Under the pieces are notes generated by a model. It made no database searches, was not told the origin of the DNA, and saw nothing but the letters and a program-made list of their open reading frames with translations. From Cotesia glomerata (taxonomy: Eukaryota > Arthropoda > Insecta > Hymenoptera > Braconidae), in assembly GCF_020080835.1 (NCBI RefSeq), contig NC_058160.1, positions 24,973,152 through 25,037,151 of the forward strand: DNA of 64,000 nt, in the 5' to 3' direction. The position numbers and the translations under genes were made by a program. Below are positions 36,531-48,230 of this stretch, in pieces. The first letter of the stretch is position 1. Each line of letters starts with the position of its first letter.

Positions 36531-37639
36531 TACACAGAATAAAAAGGTTTACTTAAGCCAAGAAAATATTTTTTTTGAAACAAGAAAATTCACTTATTCC
36601 AACAAAATTAATTCTCTTGCTTAAAAAAATACATATCTTGATCCAAGAAAATTTTTATAAGTCAAGAAAATAATCTTTTTTTGAGAAAATTCAGCCTCTT
36701 GCTCCAAAAAATTTAGTTCTTGATAGAAGTAAATTTTCTTGTCTTGAGAAAATTTCTCTCTTGCTCCAAAAAATGACATATCTCGATAAAAGTAAATTTT
36801 CATTAATATATCTATTGATTAACATGTCAAATGAGATCAATTAATATTGAATCATTTTTTTTCATTCAATATGTATAATTGCAAGCTAAAATAATACAAA
36901 ATGGGTATCAAATATTCAAGAGAAAAATTTTCTCAAGGTGAGAATAGTATATTACACATCTAGGGCAGTAAAATAAGAAATGTCTCAGATCACATGTAAT
37001 TGTTGTCCGAGGCGAAGCCGAGGTCAATAAACATGTGATCTGAGGCTTTCTTATTTACTGCCCGTGGTGTGTATACTATTTTTCTCCTCGACGGAGGCGG
37101 AAAGCGGCATTTTCGTTTAGCGCAGCGGGACGAAAGTTGACACTTTCCCCCCGGAGGTGAGAAAAAATTTTTTTTTTGCCCTCCGGGCGGAAAGTGACAA
37201 CTTTCGTCCCGCTGCGCTAAACTAAGTTGCCGCTTTCCGCCTTCGTCGGACAAAAAAATAGTATACACTCCACGGGAAGTAAATAAGAAAGCCTCAGATC
37301 ACATGTTTGTTGACCTCGGCTTCGCCTCGGCCAACAATTACATGTGATCTGAGACATTTCTTACTTTACTTCCCTAGGTGTGTAATATACTATTTCTCAG
37401 CTGAAGTCGGTGACGCTGCTTTCTTAAAGTATCTAAAAATATTGATCAAATATAAAAATTTATTGTATCAAGTATTTATGATAATTTGAATTAAGAAAAA
37501 ATTACTTCCACCAAGAATAGAATTTCAAGAAAAATTTTTACTTCGGTCAACACAACTTCGGTTTTCCTTTAGGCACCCGAAAATTTTCTTGAGCAAAGAA
37601 TTTTGTTCTCCAGTCAAGAAATTTTTTTTTCTGTGTATA
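36531..37639 (+). mobile_element. Family A-prime element carrying a giant palindrome
   Basis: The ends are TACACAGAATAAAAAGG and CAGTCAAGAAATTTTTTTTT followed by CTGTGTAT, the same type as 20328-20510 and 59521-59704. The A-like left part runs to about 36935 and the A-like right part from about 37440. Between them lies the 458-bp GC-richer palindrome. It is either an A-prime MITE interrupted by another element or an A-type vehicle carrying cargo. Confidence 0.65.
36941..37398. mobile_element. Composite palindrome: two inverted hairpin units around a GC-rich core
   Basis: Left arm 36941-37160 and right arm 37178-37398 are near-identical inverted copies. Each outer unit (36944-37080 and 37257-37396) runs from AGTATATTACAC to GTATACTAT. 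Each holds its own stem TCAGATCACATGT / ACATGTGATCTGA, closed by a loop with cgaGGCGAAGCCgag. The core (about 37090-37250) pairs AAAGCGGC, TTTAGCGCAGCGGGACGAAA and CCGGAGG with their mirror images around an A/T-run centre at about 37169. A 92-codon minus frame crosses it, but its reading follows the palindrome and looks incidental. Confidence 0.85.
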
Positions 37640-37862
37640 AATACCAAATGTGAAAAGAACAGACAATTAAAAAAAAATTTTTCAATAACTTAGTATGCTC
37701 GCACCTAATTAGATAATTAAATATTATTGCATTCTCACCGACAATATAAAAATGGTATTTCTATAATGATGCGTCAATACTAGGATAATAATAAAAGAGA
37801 TGAAAATGACTTGTGGGAAAGTACATAAAATAACAGATAGAGTAAAAGATCTAAATAACTTG

Positions 37863-38054
37863 TTAATAAAAAGTATATAGAGTATATTGGAGTATTGGAT
37901 GAGATATACGAATGTAACATAATGTTGAAATGGTTTGAGTAGAGCGTGAGTGACTGTTGGTCAGTGCAGACTCTGTCAGTGACTTGACTCGTTGGATCGT
38001 TGGATCGGTGGATCGGTCCCTATAGAAATACACAGGCGCCATCTTAGTCTGCAT
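37863..38054 (-). CDS. Possible first coding exon under a YY1-like start
   Basis: A 63-codon minus frame starting MQTKMAPVYFYRDRSTDPTI, whose second ATG lies in AAGATGGCGCC. That layout matches promoters with very short 5' UTRs (TISU-type starts; established for metazoan genes). The first 30 residues are protein-like; the tail (HPILQYTLYTFY) looks like AT-rich filler, so an intron might begin before it. No donor was fixed and no family is recognised. Confidence 0.2.
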   Translation of the reverse strand: MQTKMAPVYFYRDRSTDPTIQRVKSLTESALTNSHSRSTQTISTLCYIRISHPILQYTLYTFY

Positions 38055-38913
38055 TCCATTGTTTTAGATGATTCATATGCGCGAGACCGGCCCTCAGCGC
38101 CGGCCACCTAATTTATTAGTTTGAATATCGAGTGAGTAAGCGAGAGAGAAGAGTCTTAAGGCCCTCGCTTCAGCGCAAAGACTAGCTGGGTGGCCAAGAA
38201 CCGTCTCTTGTTTATACTCCTGTCCCAAGTCTCTTTCACTGCTCCTCCTACCATTCGTGTGTGCGTTGTCCACCTATCTTCTCCGGTACCTGTACTTGGA
38301 TTTATACTTTTCAATATATGTTAAGTCGCTTATATTATGTGTCGCGCGAGATCGCAGCAGTCATGTGAATTTATTTCACATTCCTACCGCAAAATTATTT
38401 TCCTTTCTCCTCTCTTCAATGAAATCCATTACCGATACACTCTTCAAATTTTTTATTTATCTTCTTCATTCACAATAAGCTTGATTTACACCAGCTAGCT
38501 CGTTAAAATCGATTGCACTTGATTTATTGTCATTTTTGTTTGCTATACTTCCCTCATCTCTGACATACATATACATATATATTTATTTGTTTGTATCCTT
38601 CGCTAAACGTGTCATTTATAACATTCAATACAACGTAATTTATTGCATATTAATGTTTCATTATATATTTTATCCAAATTTTTGGCGCTTGATATAAATT
38701 GCAAATTTTTTCATTTTTATTCGATACACAAAAAAAAATTATTTTGATTCTTAAAATCTTAATCAGGTCCAAAAAATGTAAATAACTTAAAATATGTTTC
38801 AAAAATAATATATTATAAACTATGAACTAGTATGATTAAGATAAAATTGTACTATGGAATTTTTTATATATATTTTTGTATACAAAGGTTATAATTTTGT
38901 TTATTTGTAGTTG

Positions 38914-38945
38914 CTGAGGAAATCCTAATAAAAAGACGAAACGTT
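38914..38945 (+). other. Hammerhead-like core motif
   Basis: CTGAGGA (38914-38920) fits the hammerhead box CUGANGA, and GACGAAACGTT (38935-38945) supplies the GAAA box 17 bases later. The flanks would form only a poor stem II, and I find no clear stems I and III. It resembles the arms of element G. Hammerhead motifs occur in Penelope-like retroelements of many animals (established knowledge); identity here is a guess. Confidence 0.25.
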
Positions 38946-39340
38946 CAACTAGAATCAATACGTAGTTTGGAATTATTGTCCTGGATTCCTGGGAATAAAT
39001 TTTAAATTACTTTGATTCTTGAACCGAGAAATTCATTTTGAAAAGTTTCGTGGTCTTAATTTAAGTCGAAAAATTCTTGAACTGAGAAATTTTTCGTGAT
39101 AAAAATTTTATTTAAGTAAAATTGATTCAAACATTTTTTGTCTTGACTCAAGATAGTGACACTATCTAGATCAAATTAATTTTGAATGTCTTGAAGAATA
39201 AAAGAAATTACTAACCTTTTATTGCGGTATCCAAATAAATTTGGAAAATTAATTTTAAAAAAATTAATTAAGAAATTTCAGTTGATATTTTAGGTAATAG
39301 TATTTTTGTTTGCTTTGTCGAATATTTATTAAATTGTTCA

Positions 39341-39581
39341 TACACTGATAGAAGGATTTCTTAGCATTTAACAAGATTTTTTTGTATTTAAGAAATCATT
39401 TCTTAGTATATAAAAAATATTTTTTAGTATTTAAGAAATATTTCTTAGTATTTATAATTTTTATTAGCTTTTAAGAAATATTTCTTAAATATTAAGAAAT
39501 ATTTTTTAAATACTAAGAAATGATTTCTTAAGTACAAAGAAATCTTTTTAAATATTAAGAAATTGCCCTTCTATCAGTGTA
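39341..39581. mobile_element. Family D palindromic MITE, copy 3
   Basis: The ends TACACTGATAGAAGGATTTC and CCCTTCTATCAGTGTA match copies 1 and 2. Tandem AAGAAATATTTCTT core. About 241 bp. Confidence 0.9.
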
Positions 39582-40430
39582 TATTTTTTAAGTCAAGAAA
39601 ACTTATTAAGTTCTGAGTTCCAAAGTTACATTCAATACTATATTAAATCGGTATCGTTCCTCATATTTTTCAAAGATGATTTTTATTTCCAATAAATTTA
39701 GTAAATTAATAAATAAATGATTTTTCAAAACGTGACTGCTCTAGATGGAGCCCCAAATGCTAAAAGAAAAAGATTCCAATCTTAAATAAACCTGTTCTCT
39801 TTTTTTTAAGAAAACCTTAAAACAAAAATCTAAAAATATTAAAATTTTCAATAAAATATTTTCGTAAAAAATTATTTTTATTATCAAAGTAATAAAATCA
39901 ATGAATATAATTTGACTCGCGTAAAAATCATGCGCTTGATTGAAAATAAAACACACCTCTAACGCTTCATTTAATGTAAATTGTTTTTTCATTTTTTATT
40001 TTTACTTTATCAACAATTAAAAATAAAATACTGGCATGTCACGATCTACTTGAACCACTTGAAAATATAAAAAATAAAAAATTTTATACATTTCCTTGGT
40101 GTTTGCATGAAAACAGAGAGGATAATGATGCTTTACCGCCGGACGTGGTAACGTAATATTCATCTCGGGTATTATATCGCGACGTCGGGGTCATATCCAG
40201 GGGTCATTGGAGAACAGGAGATGAATGTAAACTAGAAAGCTGTAAGTCCAAGATAGCAAAGTAATATCTTGGCAAAAACTTTAACCAATAAAAAATAATA
40301 AACTACCGGCTAAAAATTGATAATTCTCAAATCAAGCATTCTACAACTTAAAATGATCTGTTTTATTATAAAAATAAAAATAAAAAAAATTTTAATAACA
40401 ATCTAAATATTCCACGGCAAAGACCTCGAA

Positions 40431-40625
40431 ATGTGTATTTATAAAAAAGTGTATGACGTGTGGGAACACAGCGGATGTCGTGACTTTAGTTTTAAGCCGG
40501 TGTGCAGAGCGAATTTAAAAGCAAACTGCTCCCGCGAGAAAGACATGCCGTTTGTTGTCAGTATCATGCACCCGAACCCTTCACCGCTGCACCCATCTAG
40601 ACAACAAGTAAACAAGCATGAATGA
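40431..40625 (+). CDS. Possible small ORF, unrecognised
   Basis: 64 codons from ATG to TGA in a GC-richer patch. It has four cysteines at residues 2, 16, 25 and 33, and a basic/polar middle (CRANLKANCSREKDMPF). There is no signal peptide. The opposite strand (40439-40693) is open as well, so chance is a real alternative. Confidence 0.17.
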   Translation: MCIYKKVYDVWEHSGCRDFSFKPVCRANLKANCSREKDMPFVVSIMHPNPSPLHPSRQQVNKHE

Positions 40626-42169
40626 AAACTAGATCTGGACAAGAGGAGACTCTTTGAATACACAAACTTTTTATATATAGCCATAATATTCATATCTTAC
40701 ACACACGCGCTGATTATGTATGCCTATTTAAAGTGGACAAATGTAGATGTAAACGTGTGTATGACGATCACCGGATCTAGATATCCAAATGTGTTCACTC
40801 TTGTACTGTGTGTAGGTGGATATGATGGCTATATACCTTGGGAGTTGAATGAACATTTTTCTCTCAAGAACATTTAATTTTTGACAGTTTCCCACGCTAC
40901 TAGTTTGACGTATTTCAAGATCTTTTTGCGATAGCGTACATCAAACCTATTTTTTAAATTTCTGCAACTGTCGCCGCCGACTACAAGTCTAACAAGTACT
41001 CCAATTTCTTAATTTTATTTCTCGAGTGCTCGTAAAAAACTACTTAAATAAAATAATACTTTTTTGGCTGCATACTAATGTAGAAAATCAATTTTTTTAT
41101 TTAGTGGATTTTGTAATAAAGAAATGTTATGTTATATATAATGTAATTACATTACTTTATATATTTATTCATAATTTTTGGTTAAAATACAGTCAGACTT
41201 TCTTCAGAATATAAATATGAAATTTTTATTTAAATAATAATAATTTCGCTGCAAATAAAAAAAATCTAAAAATTTAGGATATGTCCTTTAACCTGGAGTA
41301 ACTTTTGAAAGAGTAAATTTATCAAAAAATTATATGTAAAAAAAAAACTGTTTCTTAGATCTCTTCAAAATATTTTTCTTGGAACAAGAATATTATTCTT
41401 AAATGAAAAAGTTATTTTTGGTGTAAATATCATTATTAAGAGCTCAAATTTCAATAGGATCAATATTTTGGCATTCTCTAACAAAATTCCAAAATCATAA
41501 AAAAAATGTCCATTTGTTATACTTCAATACACAATGTATAATGTAATTTTTAGTGATCCGGATGATTTTAGAGTAGTAAAAGTTTACGACATACGCGACA
41601 TACTCCCAAAAATGTAAAAACGAAAAAGAAAATAAACCGATCGATTTCTTTTGCTCGTAAAATTCAGGAATCAGTACAAAAAAACGCCACCGAAAAAATT
41701 TAGGCAAATTGTGATAAATGCTTTCCGGTGACTCGTAATAACTGCGATTAAATTTATTTTTTATTTTTACATGAATATGAGCCACGAGCAGGATTTTAAA
41801 ACTTTACTATATATAAAAAATATTTAGACTTTTGTCTTCTCGTCAACTGTAGTAGATTAAAAAAATTGTATTTTTTTATTTATGTAATATTTATTCTCAA
41901 TTTATTTAATATTCCTCGGACGCTACAGAAAAAATTGCAAGGCAACTAAAAAAAAAAAAAAAAAAAAAAAAAACAACAACTTACAATAAATGATATCTTA
42001 TAAACCCAACATGCAACGGAATTTTCCATTTATCTGTTATGAACATATTTTATAATTTTTTTACCTCAACGAAATACAGCGGTATAAAAAATTTGAATAT
42101 AAAACAAACGAAATATTAATTAAAATGATTTATACAACAAAGCGCTGATAGTCTCAAACGCACTGTCGA

Positions 42170-42481
42170 TTATTCAATAATAAAAGCATCATACAATCGA
42201 AAAATAATAAATAAAATAAAAAAAAAAAGAATTTGATTTCCTTTATATTTCCAACGGAGCTTCTCGGTTCTCTGTTCTAAATATCTGGGAGGCATAGCAC
42301 AGTCATCTCTCCACCTCTTTTTCAATTCGAGTTCACAGTCCCTCGTTATAGTTAAGAGAAAAGCTTGGCGTGGGTGCTGAGAGGTTCGCCAAAGAGAGAT
42401 GCACTTGAGAGCTCGGATCGTCCCCTCGTATAACAAAAAACATGGCTGCCGCGGGCTCGGCTCGCCCCGTCTGTTCCACAC
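42170..42481 (-). CDS. Possible exon-like ORF, unrecognised
   Basis: A 103-codon minus frame. Residues around LELKKRWRDDCAMPPRYLEQ are protein-like; the last 25 are hydrophobic filler over AT-rich DNA. It starts at a non-ATG codon and crosses the YY1-like site at 42439-42452, whose own plus-strand ATG opens 22 codons (MAAAGSARPVCSTQEYFSEY then 2 more). Promoter sequence read through by chance is an equally good explanation. Confidence 0.15.
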   Translation of the reverse strand: MWNRRGEPSPRQPCFLLYEGTIRALKCISLWRTSQHPRQAFLLTITRDCELELKKRWRDDCAMPPRYLEQRTEKLRWKYKGNQILFFFILFIIFRLYDAFIIE

Positions 42482-42840
42482 AAGAATATTTTTCAGAGTA
42501 TCACGCCTGACATTTTAAAATTAACTCCATACATTCAATACATCGTACACTATATACATTTCTGCTAGACACCCGCCGGTGAATATTGTTTAATTATATA
42601 TACATATTCATTTTATCAATCCATATATCAGCATCAGCATATGCTCAATGTTCGATGGCACATATCTGTATCTGTACTAATATTTTTTTTCCTCTTTAGT
42701 TCCATCAGTATATCCAATTAGTTAGCCAATGAATGAGACAAGGCGCATCTTGAAATCGTCAATGTCCATCAGGAATAGTCGCATCACGTAGAAAACGTCT
42801 GTCGCTGCTCTCTACTCGGTTTAAAGAACCAAAATGTCCA

Positions 42841-43564
<724 letters not shown>

Positions 43565-43583
43565 TACACTGATAAAAAAATTA

Positions 43584-44225
43584 GGAAAACGGGTGACCCT
43601 GAAGGCCATCCCTGCAACTTCCCGCTAATTCCATACTTAGGCGCTTAAAATTGCACCAATGACGTTTTTGAGCTCTTCGAGCTCAAAAATACAATTTATG
43701 GGTTATTTTGAGCTCTTCGAGCTCAAAAGTCTGATAGAGATTTGATGACACTATTTTTTGAATTTTTAAACCACAATAACTTTTGAATGAATAAACCGAT
43801 TTTTACGCGGTTAAAAGCATTCGACGCAGTTTTTTAAGCCTCACAAAGAATCTTAAATTTTGAATTGATCGCGCTAGGAATTTTGGAGTTATTCCGAAAA
43901 AATACTTTTTTCGGTTTTCTTTCGGTCACGATATCTCTCGAACGAATCAACCGATTTTGACCGGACTGGTAACAATCGACGTGGTTTTTTGAAGTTAAGA
44001 GCTGATTAGTTTTTGGAATTGAACCTTTAAGCCGTTTAAAAGTTATTCCAAAAAAACCACATTTGAAAAAAATTTTTTTTTCAGTTTTTTTAAGATTTCT
44101 CAAAATCTATTGATCTGAATCGGTCCAAATAGTTTTCAAAATCTAAGTTTGGTCAAGCCCTTTCGAATGGCACCAACCGCGATGAAATCGGTCAAGCCGT
44201 TCAAAAGTTATAAGCGGTTCACATA

Positions 44226-44313
<88 letters not shown>

Positions 44314-44462
44314 GACACCGTGACAACCTCGCGGGGATAGTCAGGGAAGCTTCCTGTGACCTTCAAACGTCGAGATCTGATGAAAACTCGATTTTTGCAA
44401 AACGGGGTGAAAACAATAACTTCCCGATTTTTGAAAATCTTCGATTTTCTCAGCGGGAAGTT
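43584..44462 (-). mobile_element. Element H (about 0.88 kb, carries a CA repeat)
   Basis: Flanked by AAAAATTA on both sides (43576-43583, 44463-44470), a possible 8-bp duplication. An inverted pair AACTTCCCGCT (43616-43626) and AGCGGGAAGTT (44452-44462) lies at or near the ends. The interior repeats degenerate blocks such as AAAAGTTAT...AACCGATTTT, and has GAGCTCTTCGAGCTC twice and a (CA)40 tract. No coding capacity is recognised. Reading from the right end it begins AACTTCCCGCTGAGAAAATC. The class is unknown; hAT-like 8-bp duplications are one possibility. Confidence 0.65.
44230..44309. repeat. (CA)n microsatellite inside element H
   Basis: 40 CA units. It appears to be an integral part of element H, as its flanks continue H-type sequence on both sides (inference). 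Confidence 0.95.
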
Positions 44463-44617
44463 AAAAATTAACTTAATTCAAGAGAAAAGTTTTGAATTAA
44501 AAATATTATTTTAAACATTTTGATCAGTTTGAATTGAGAAAAAAAATTCTTAAAATAATTTTGTTAGCTTAAAAAGTTTTTTCTTAAATTAAATTAATTT
44601 TTTTTTTTTTCAATGTA

Positions 44618-45183
44618 ATGATTATGAGTGAAATGAAAGCTTCATCACTTCACTGAGAATGTTAGCTATGTTAAATAAGTCTGATTACCATGCACAATGT
44701 ACATTGTAATGATTTCCATGTTACATTGTAAGAAAATTACCATTCTCTTCTCTCTACATGCATCAGTTGAAGCTATGCTAATGAGCTAGATTCACCACCA
44801 TATCCGAATGAATCTTTAAATTAACTTTCGAAACCTCTAATTGTTTATCATATTTGATAATTACAAACAAAATTTCGGTATGTATGATTAAAAATTAATT
44901 ATTTCATCATGATATTTTGTAACTTTTAAACTGTATTTTTACAAAAATTCACTTATTCCCTTATTAACACAGGTGTTAAATTCTAAAATTTTTAACCAAA
45001 AATAAATTATGTAACTCGTCAAAAATGAAAAAAAGTTACGATTTTTTTGGAAAAAAAATATATATCTAAAATTAAAAATAAAATTTATACTACTGTAGTT
45101 GTACAAGTGTGATATTAATTTGAATTATTTTTGCTGACATTGATTCAGTATTATTATTTTCATTTAATTATTAATACTATAAC
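44618..45183. other. AT-rich noncoding DNA
   Basis: I see no gene or bounded repeat here. Confidence 0.5.
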
Positions 45184-45380
45184 TACACAGCAAAAAATTT
45201 TTCGTCAATGTGTAAAGTGTAAAAATTTTTGTATAGAAAATTACACTCTAGTGTGTAGAATTTCACATTCTCATGTGTTGATTTAACACACTAGAATGTA
45301 GAATTAACATTAATTTGTGTAAAAACAGTCAGTAACACAAATATTTGTGTTAAATTTGACGTAAATTTTTTTACTGTGTA
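45184..45380. mobile_element. MITE E
   Basis: The ends TACACAGCAAAAAATTTTTC and AAATTTTTTTACTGTGTA are inverted, with further pairing GTCAA / TTGAC just inside. The interior is built of GTGT/ACAC words (CACACTAGAATGT, ACACAAATATTTGTGT). 197 bp, flanked by TA. Single copy here. Confidence 0.8.
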
Positions 45381-47995
45381 ATTAAAAAAAAAAATAAGCT
45401 ACTTAATAATGAAGTATTAAAGTAACTAAATAAAATAATTTAGCCCAAATGTTCAGACCTAATTTTAATCGTCGATCGTGGGAGACAAGCATACTTTGCA
45501 TTCTGACTTTAAACCACCCGGAAATTCTTTTCACTTATGGTTGTTTCTCACAATGTCATACACAATAGCAATGTAGCAATTTGTATACTTTTTATTATCT
45601 CTATTGACAAAATCTCCTTTGTGCGTCATCCTCCAGAGTATGAGGCCCAACAAATAATTTATTGACAAATTTTGACATTGAAATCCACAACAAAGTAATT
45701 ACTAAAAAATCGACAATTGAAGCATTTGCATAAACGCACCTGAGAAGATAAATTCAACTTAAATAAAAAAGGAAAAAAGTATTAAGGATACTTACATAAA
45801 CTGGATAATGAATAGCCAAAGCAACGAGGAACGAGCAACGACGGAGGCAAGTGGCTGTCTACGTCGGCCTCTTTCATGTTGGATCATACTTCTGTTTGTC
45901 CCGATGTTGTAGCTGGGTCTAATGTAAGTATAAGTATAAGGGCGATAATCTAAGAGAGAATGAAAGAGATGGGGAAGCGAAAAGGAAAAAGGAACCGCAC
46001 ACATGAACCAAAGTATTGTCCGCCGTCCGATCGGATCCGCGAAAGCCAGAGTAGTGAAGAGAAGTGGCCGGATGTGCGGCCTCTCTGTAAATGCTACTCG
46101 ATGCACACACGGCTTTACTGCCAAAAGACTCACTCATGGGACAAGAAATATGAATCGTCCTTTACACACATATATTTTTTTAAAAGGTCTGCAAATTTAT
46201 TTATTATCAATACTCATACTCATAATGTATTAAATGTCTCATGATTCTTGATGAATGAGAATAATAATGATGATAAAAAGTTTCTGGCCAACAAAACAAC
46301 ATTTTATATTTTATTTACTGAATATATAACATAAATATAAATATAATTTTTTTTTCATCAAAGCTAAAAAGTTTAAATACAAACTACGAAAAAAAATGAA
46401 AAAAAAATTGACCACACAGGTCGAGCATCTTTTATGATTCGATGCAATATCCTGGCACAGCCATCGTCACGTTTTTCCATAATATTTAAAAATAAAAAAA
46501 AAATTTATTATTATTGGCAAAGACAATTTATTGCATATTAAAGACATTTAAATTGAGTTTTGTATAATTAAATAGACATTAATAAATAATTTATTGGGTA
46601 TGTGTAATTATTTGTTAATTTGTTACTTCGCATATTTGATATTGAAATTAATATGTAATTTAATTTTTCATCAGATAAATTAAGAATTTTGATTAGGAAG
46701 ATACAAATGATTAAAGTTTAAACGAGGATTCAATATGGCAATCACGCGTTCGCGATCGAGGCTCCTCGAGTAGAATATATACGTGATGCCAAGAGCGTAG
46801 ACGAGACGTGCGTTTGATCGGTAGCCGACTACTGCGGGACTACAAATTTATAAATGTATTATATTTGTATACATTTGTACATTTGCTGATTATTCGTCTG
46901 TACTGTACAATAACGAGGGATACACCAAAAATGGCAATAAAAGTAAATAAATTAGAGGTAAACATTGATATATTAAACGCCATATTGTTCGCGTTCGCTC
47001 GGTGCGTGCTCCTAAATTTAAGTGTATTCGGTTTATTTATTCTTTTAAAATATCTTTCAGTAGTAATATGTATGTAGTTACTGACGTAAATGTGACACAA
47101 GGTCTGTCGTTTGAAATAAATTCAGCAAATAAAGATATACGTGATATGATATTGATGCAAAAGTGGTGTTGATCTTTTTTTTTTTTAAATATTACAGATT
47201 TTAGTGGCTAAAAATTTTGTTCTTTGTTTTGCAATCTTGAGTTTTTTTTTTTTTAATAGTTAAATTTTAAAGTCAAAATAAAATGAAACTTTTTTTTTCT
47301 AACAAAACTTTTAATGGCAAAAAATTCTTTGGATCGATTGAAATAATAATATTTTTCTAATTAGAATAATTTTTATTTGAAGAAATACGAATTATAGTTT
47401 CGAATCGAATTAATATAATAATTATTTATCTAAAGTTAATATTTTTAAGCTGAGAGGAAATTTTTTTATTGCTCTTTTTTGTCTACTCATAATAATAAAA
47501 TTTAATATCTATGAATTGAAAGCTAAACGGATCCTGGTTCAAATCCAACCTCTTTTCAACAACTTTTTATTTGAAAAATTTTAAATCAAGTAAAATTTTA
47601 TTTCAACTGAAAGTAATTTCTTAGATAAAGAATTTTTCGATTTAATTCAAGGTGATCAAATTCGTCAAAATTATATTCTTGATTTAATAATTTTTCTCTT
47701 AAAACAAATTAAATTTTTTATCAGTATTATGTCTCATTATAAAATTAAAAAAATTTTTTTAGCATAATTAAATAAAATTAAAAAAATTTTAGTCATATAA
47801 TCGAAAAAATAATAAACAGTATCTACTATAATCACAGCAAAAAGAGATTAATTGACTACAGTACAAGAAAAGTCACTATTATTAACAAATTTTAGTATTA
47901 GAGTATCTCCTTTACTAGTTAACTAATTTCTGTGTTATCAAGTACATTATTCATTGTATCATTTTAGTAAGTTATCAATTTTAGAGCAATTTCGC
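45381..47995. other. AT-rich DNA with islands at 45780-46140 and 46730-47070
   Basis: The first island is described with the 45796-46137 exon candidate. The second (46730-47070) is open on both strands (plus 46808-47077; minus 46840-47100) and includes AAAATGGCAATAAAAGTAAA. Nothing is recognised. A B-box-like GGTTCAAATCC at 47535-47545 has no matching tRNA arms. Confidence 0.35.
45796..46137 (-). CDS. Possible minus-strand exon with a consensus donor
   Basis: The minus strand is open for 113 codons (46133 to 45792). Near its end, CCAGTTTAT is followed by GTAAGTATCC, an excellent 5' splice donor (plus-strand GGATACTTAC at 45786-45795). The island is GC-richer and contains many purine tracts. 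The frame itself ends in TAA formed across the donor, so if spliced it would read on. The protein is not recognised and could equally be a 5' UTR exon. The plus strand (45960-46244) is open too. Confidence 0.2.
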
Positions 47996-48230
47996 TGACG
48001 ATCAAATATTCTATTATTATTAATTATTAATTTCTGAAGAGAAGAACATCAATATTTATCTTTGGATAATAGATAAACAAAAGAATAGCTTTATTTAAAT
48101 TAAATAAAAATTATTTCAATTAATTTAACAATTTCTTGAGCTAAGAATATATATTCTTGAAAATTTTCAAGAACATAAATTCTTGTATCAAGAAAATTTT
48201 CTTAATAAAAGTATTTTTTTTCTCAGTGTA
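47996..48230 (-). mobile_element. Family C MITE, copy 2 (left-truncated or divergent)
   Basis: Reverse complement of 31702-31996 over most of its length: GACGATCAAATATTCTATTA, CATCAATATTTATCTTTG, TTGAAAATTTTCAAGAACAT, and the end TTTTTTTTCTCAGTGTA. The left end does not match and may be replaced. Confidence 0.75.

Larger units (their letters stand above)
37640..39340. other. Promoter-like GC-richer island (37960-38260) and decayed repeats
   Basis: The island has a minus-strand AAGATGGCGCC (38035-38045), a strong YY1/Pho match. Its ATG opens a 63-codon minus frame together with an upstream in-frame ATG. It also has GGCGCC, CGCCGGCC and a GGATCGTTGGATCGGTGGATCGG tandem (units GGATCGKT, 37994-38017). 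Further right, 38914-38945 matches the element G half-motif and 39001-39190 is a decayed family A relative (TTCTTGAACCGAGAAATTC). Confidence 0.4.
43565..44617 (+). mobile_element. Family A MITE, interrupted by element H
   Basis: The left stub is TACACTGATAAAAAAATTA (43565-43583). After H, the element resumes with AAAAATTAACTTAATTCAAG at 44463 and ends TTTTTTTTTTTTCAATGTA at 44617. Joined, this restores the normal family A start. Confidence 0.75.

Noticed and set aside
36990..37268. 92-codon minus-strand frame across the giant palindrome
   Set aside because: Its reading follows the inverted arms and stops are absent because of the GC-rich palindrome; no start context or family.
47535..47545. 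Second tRNA-like B box (GGTTCAAATCC)
   Set aside because: No T-stem pairing, no A box at the right distance and no clover-leaf.
47821..47995. Full-length left end for family C copy 2
   Set aside because: CACAGCAAAAAGAGATTAAT near 47832 looks terminal, but the sequence up to 47995 does not match copy 1.
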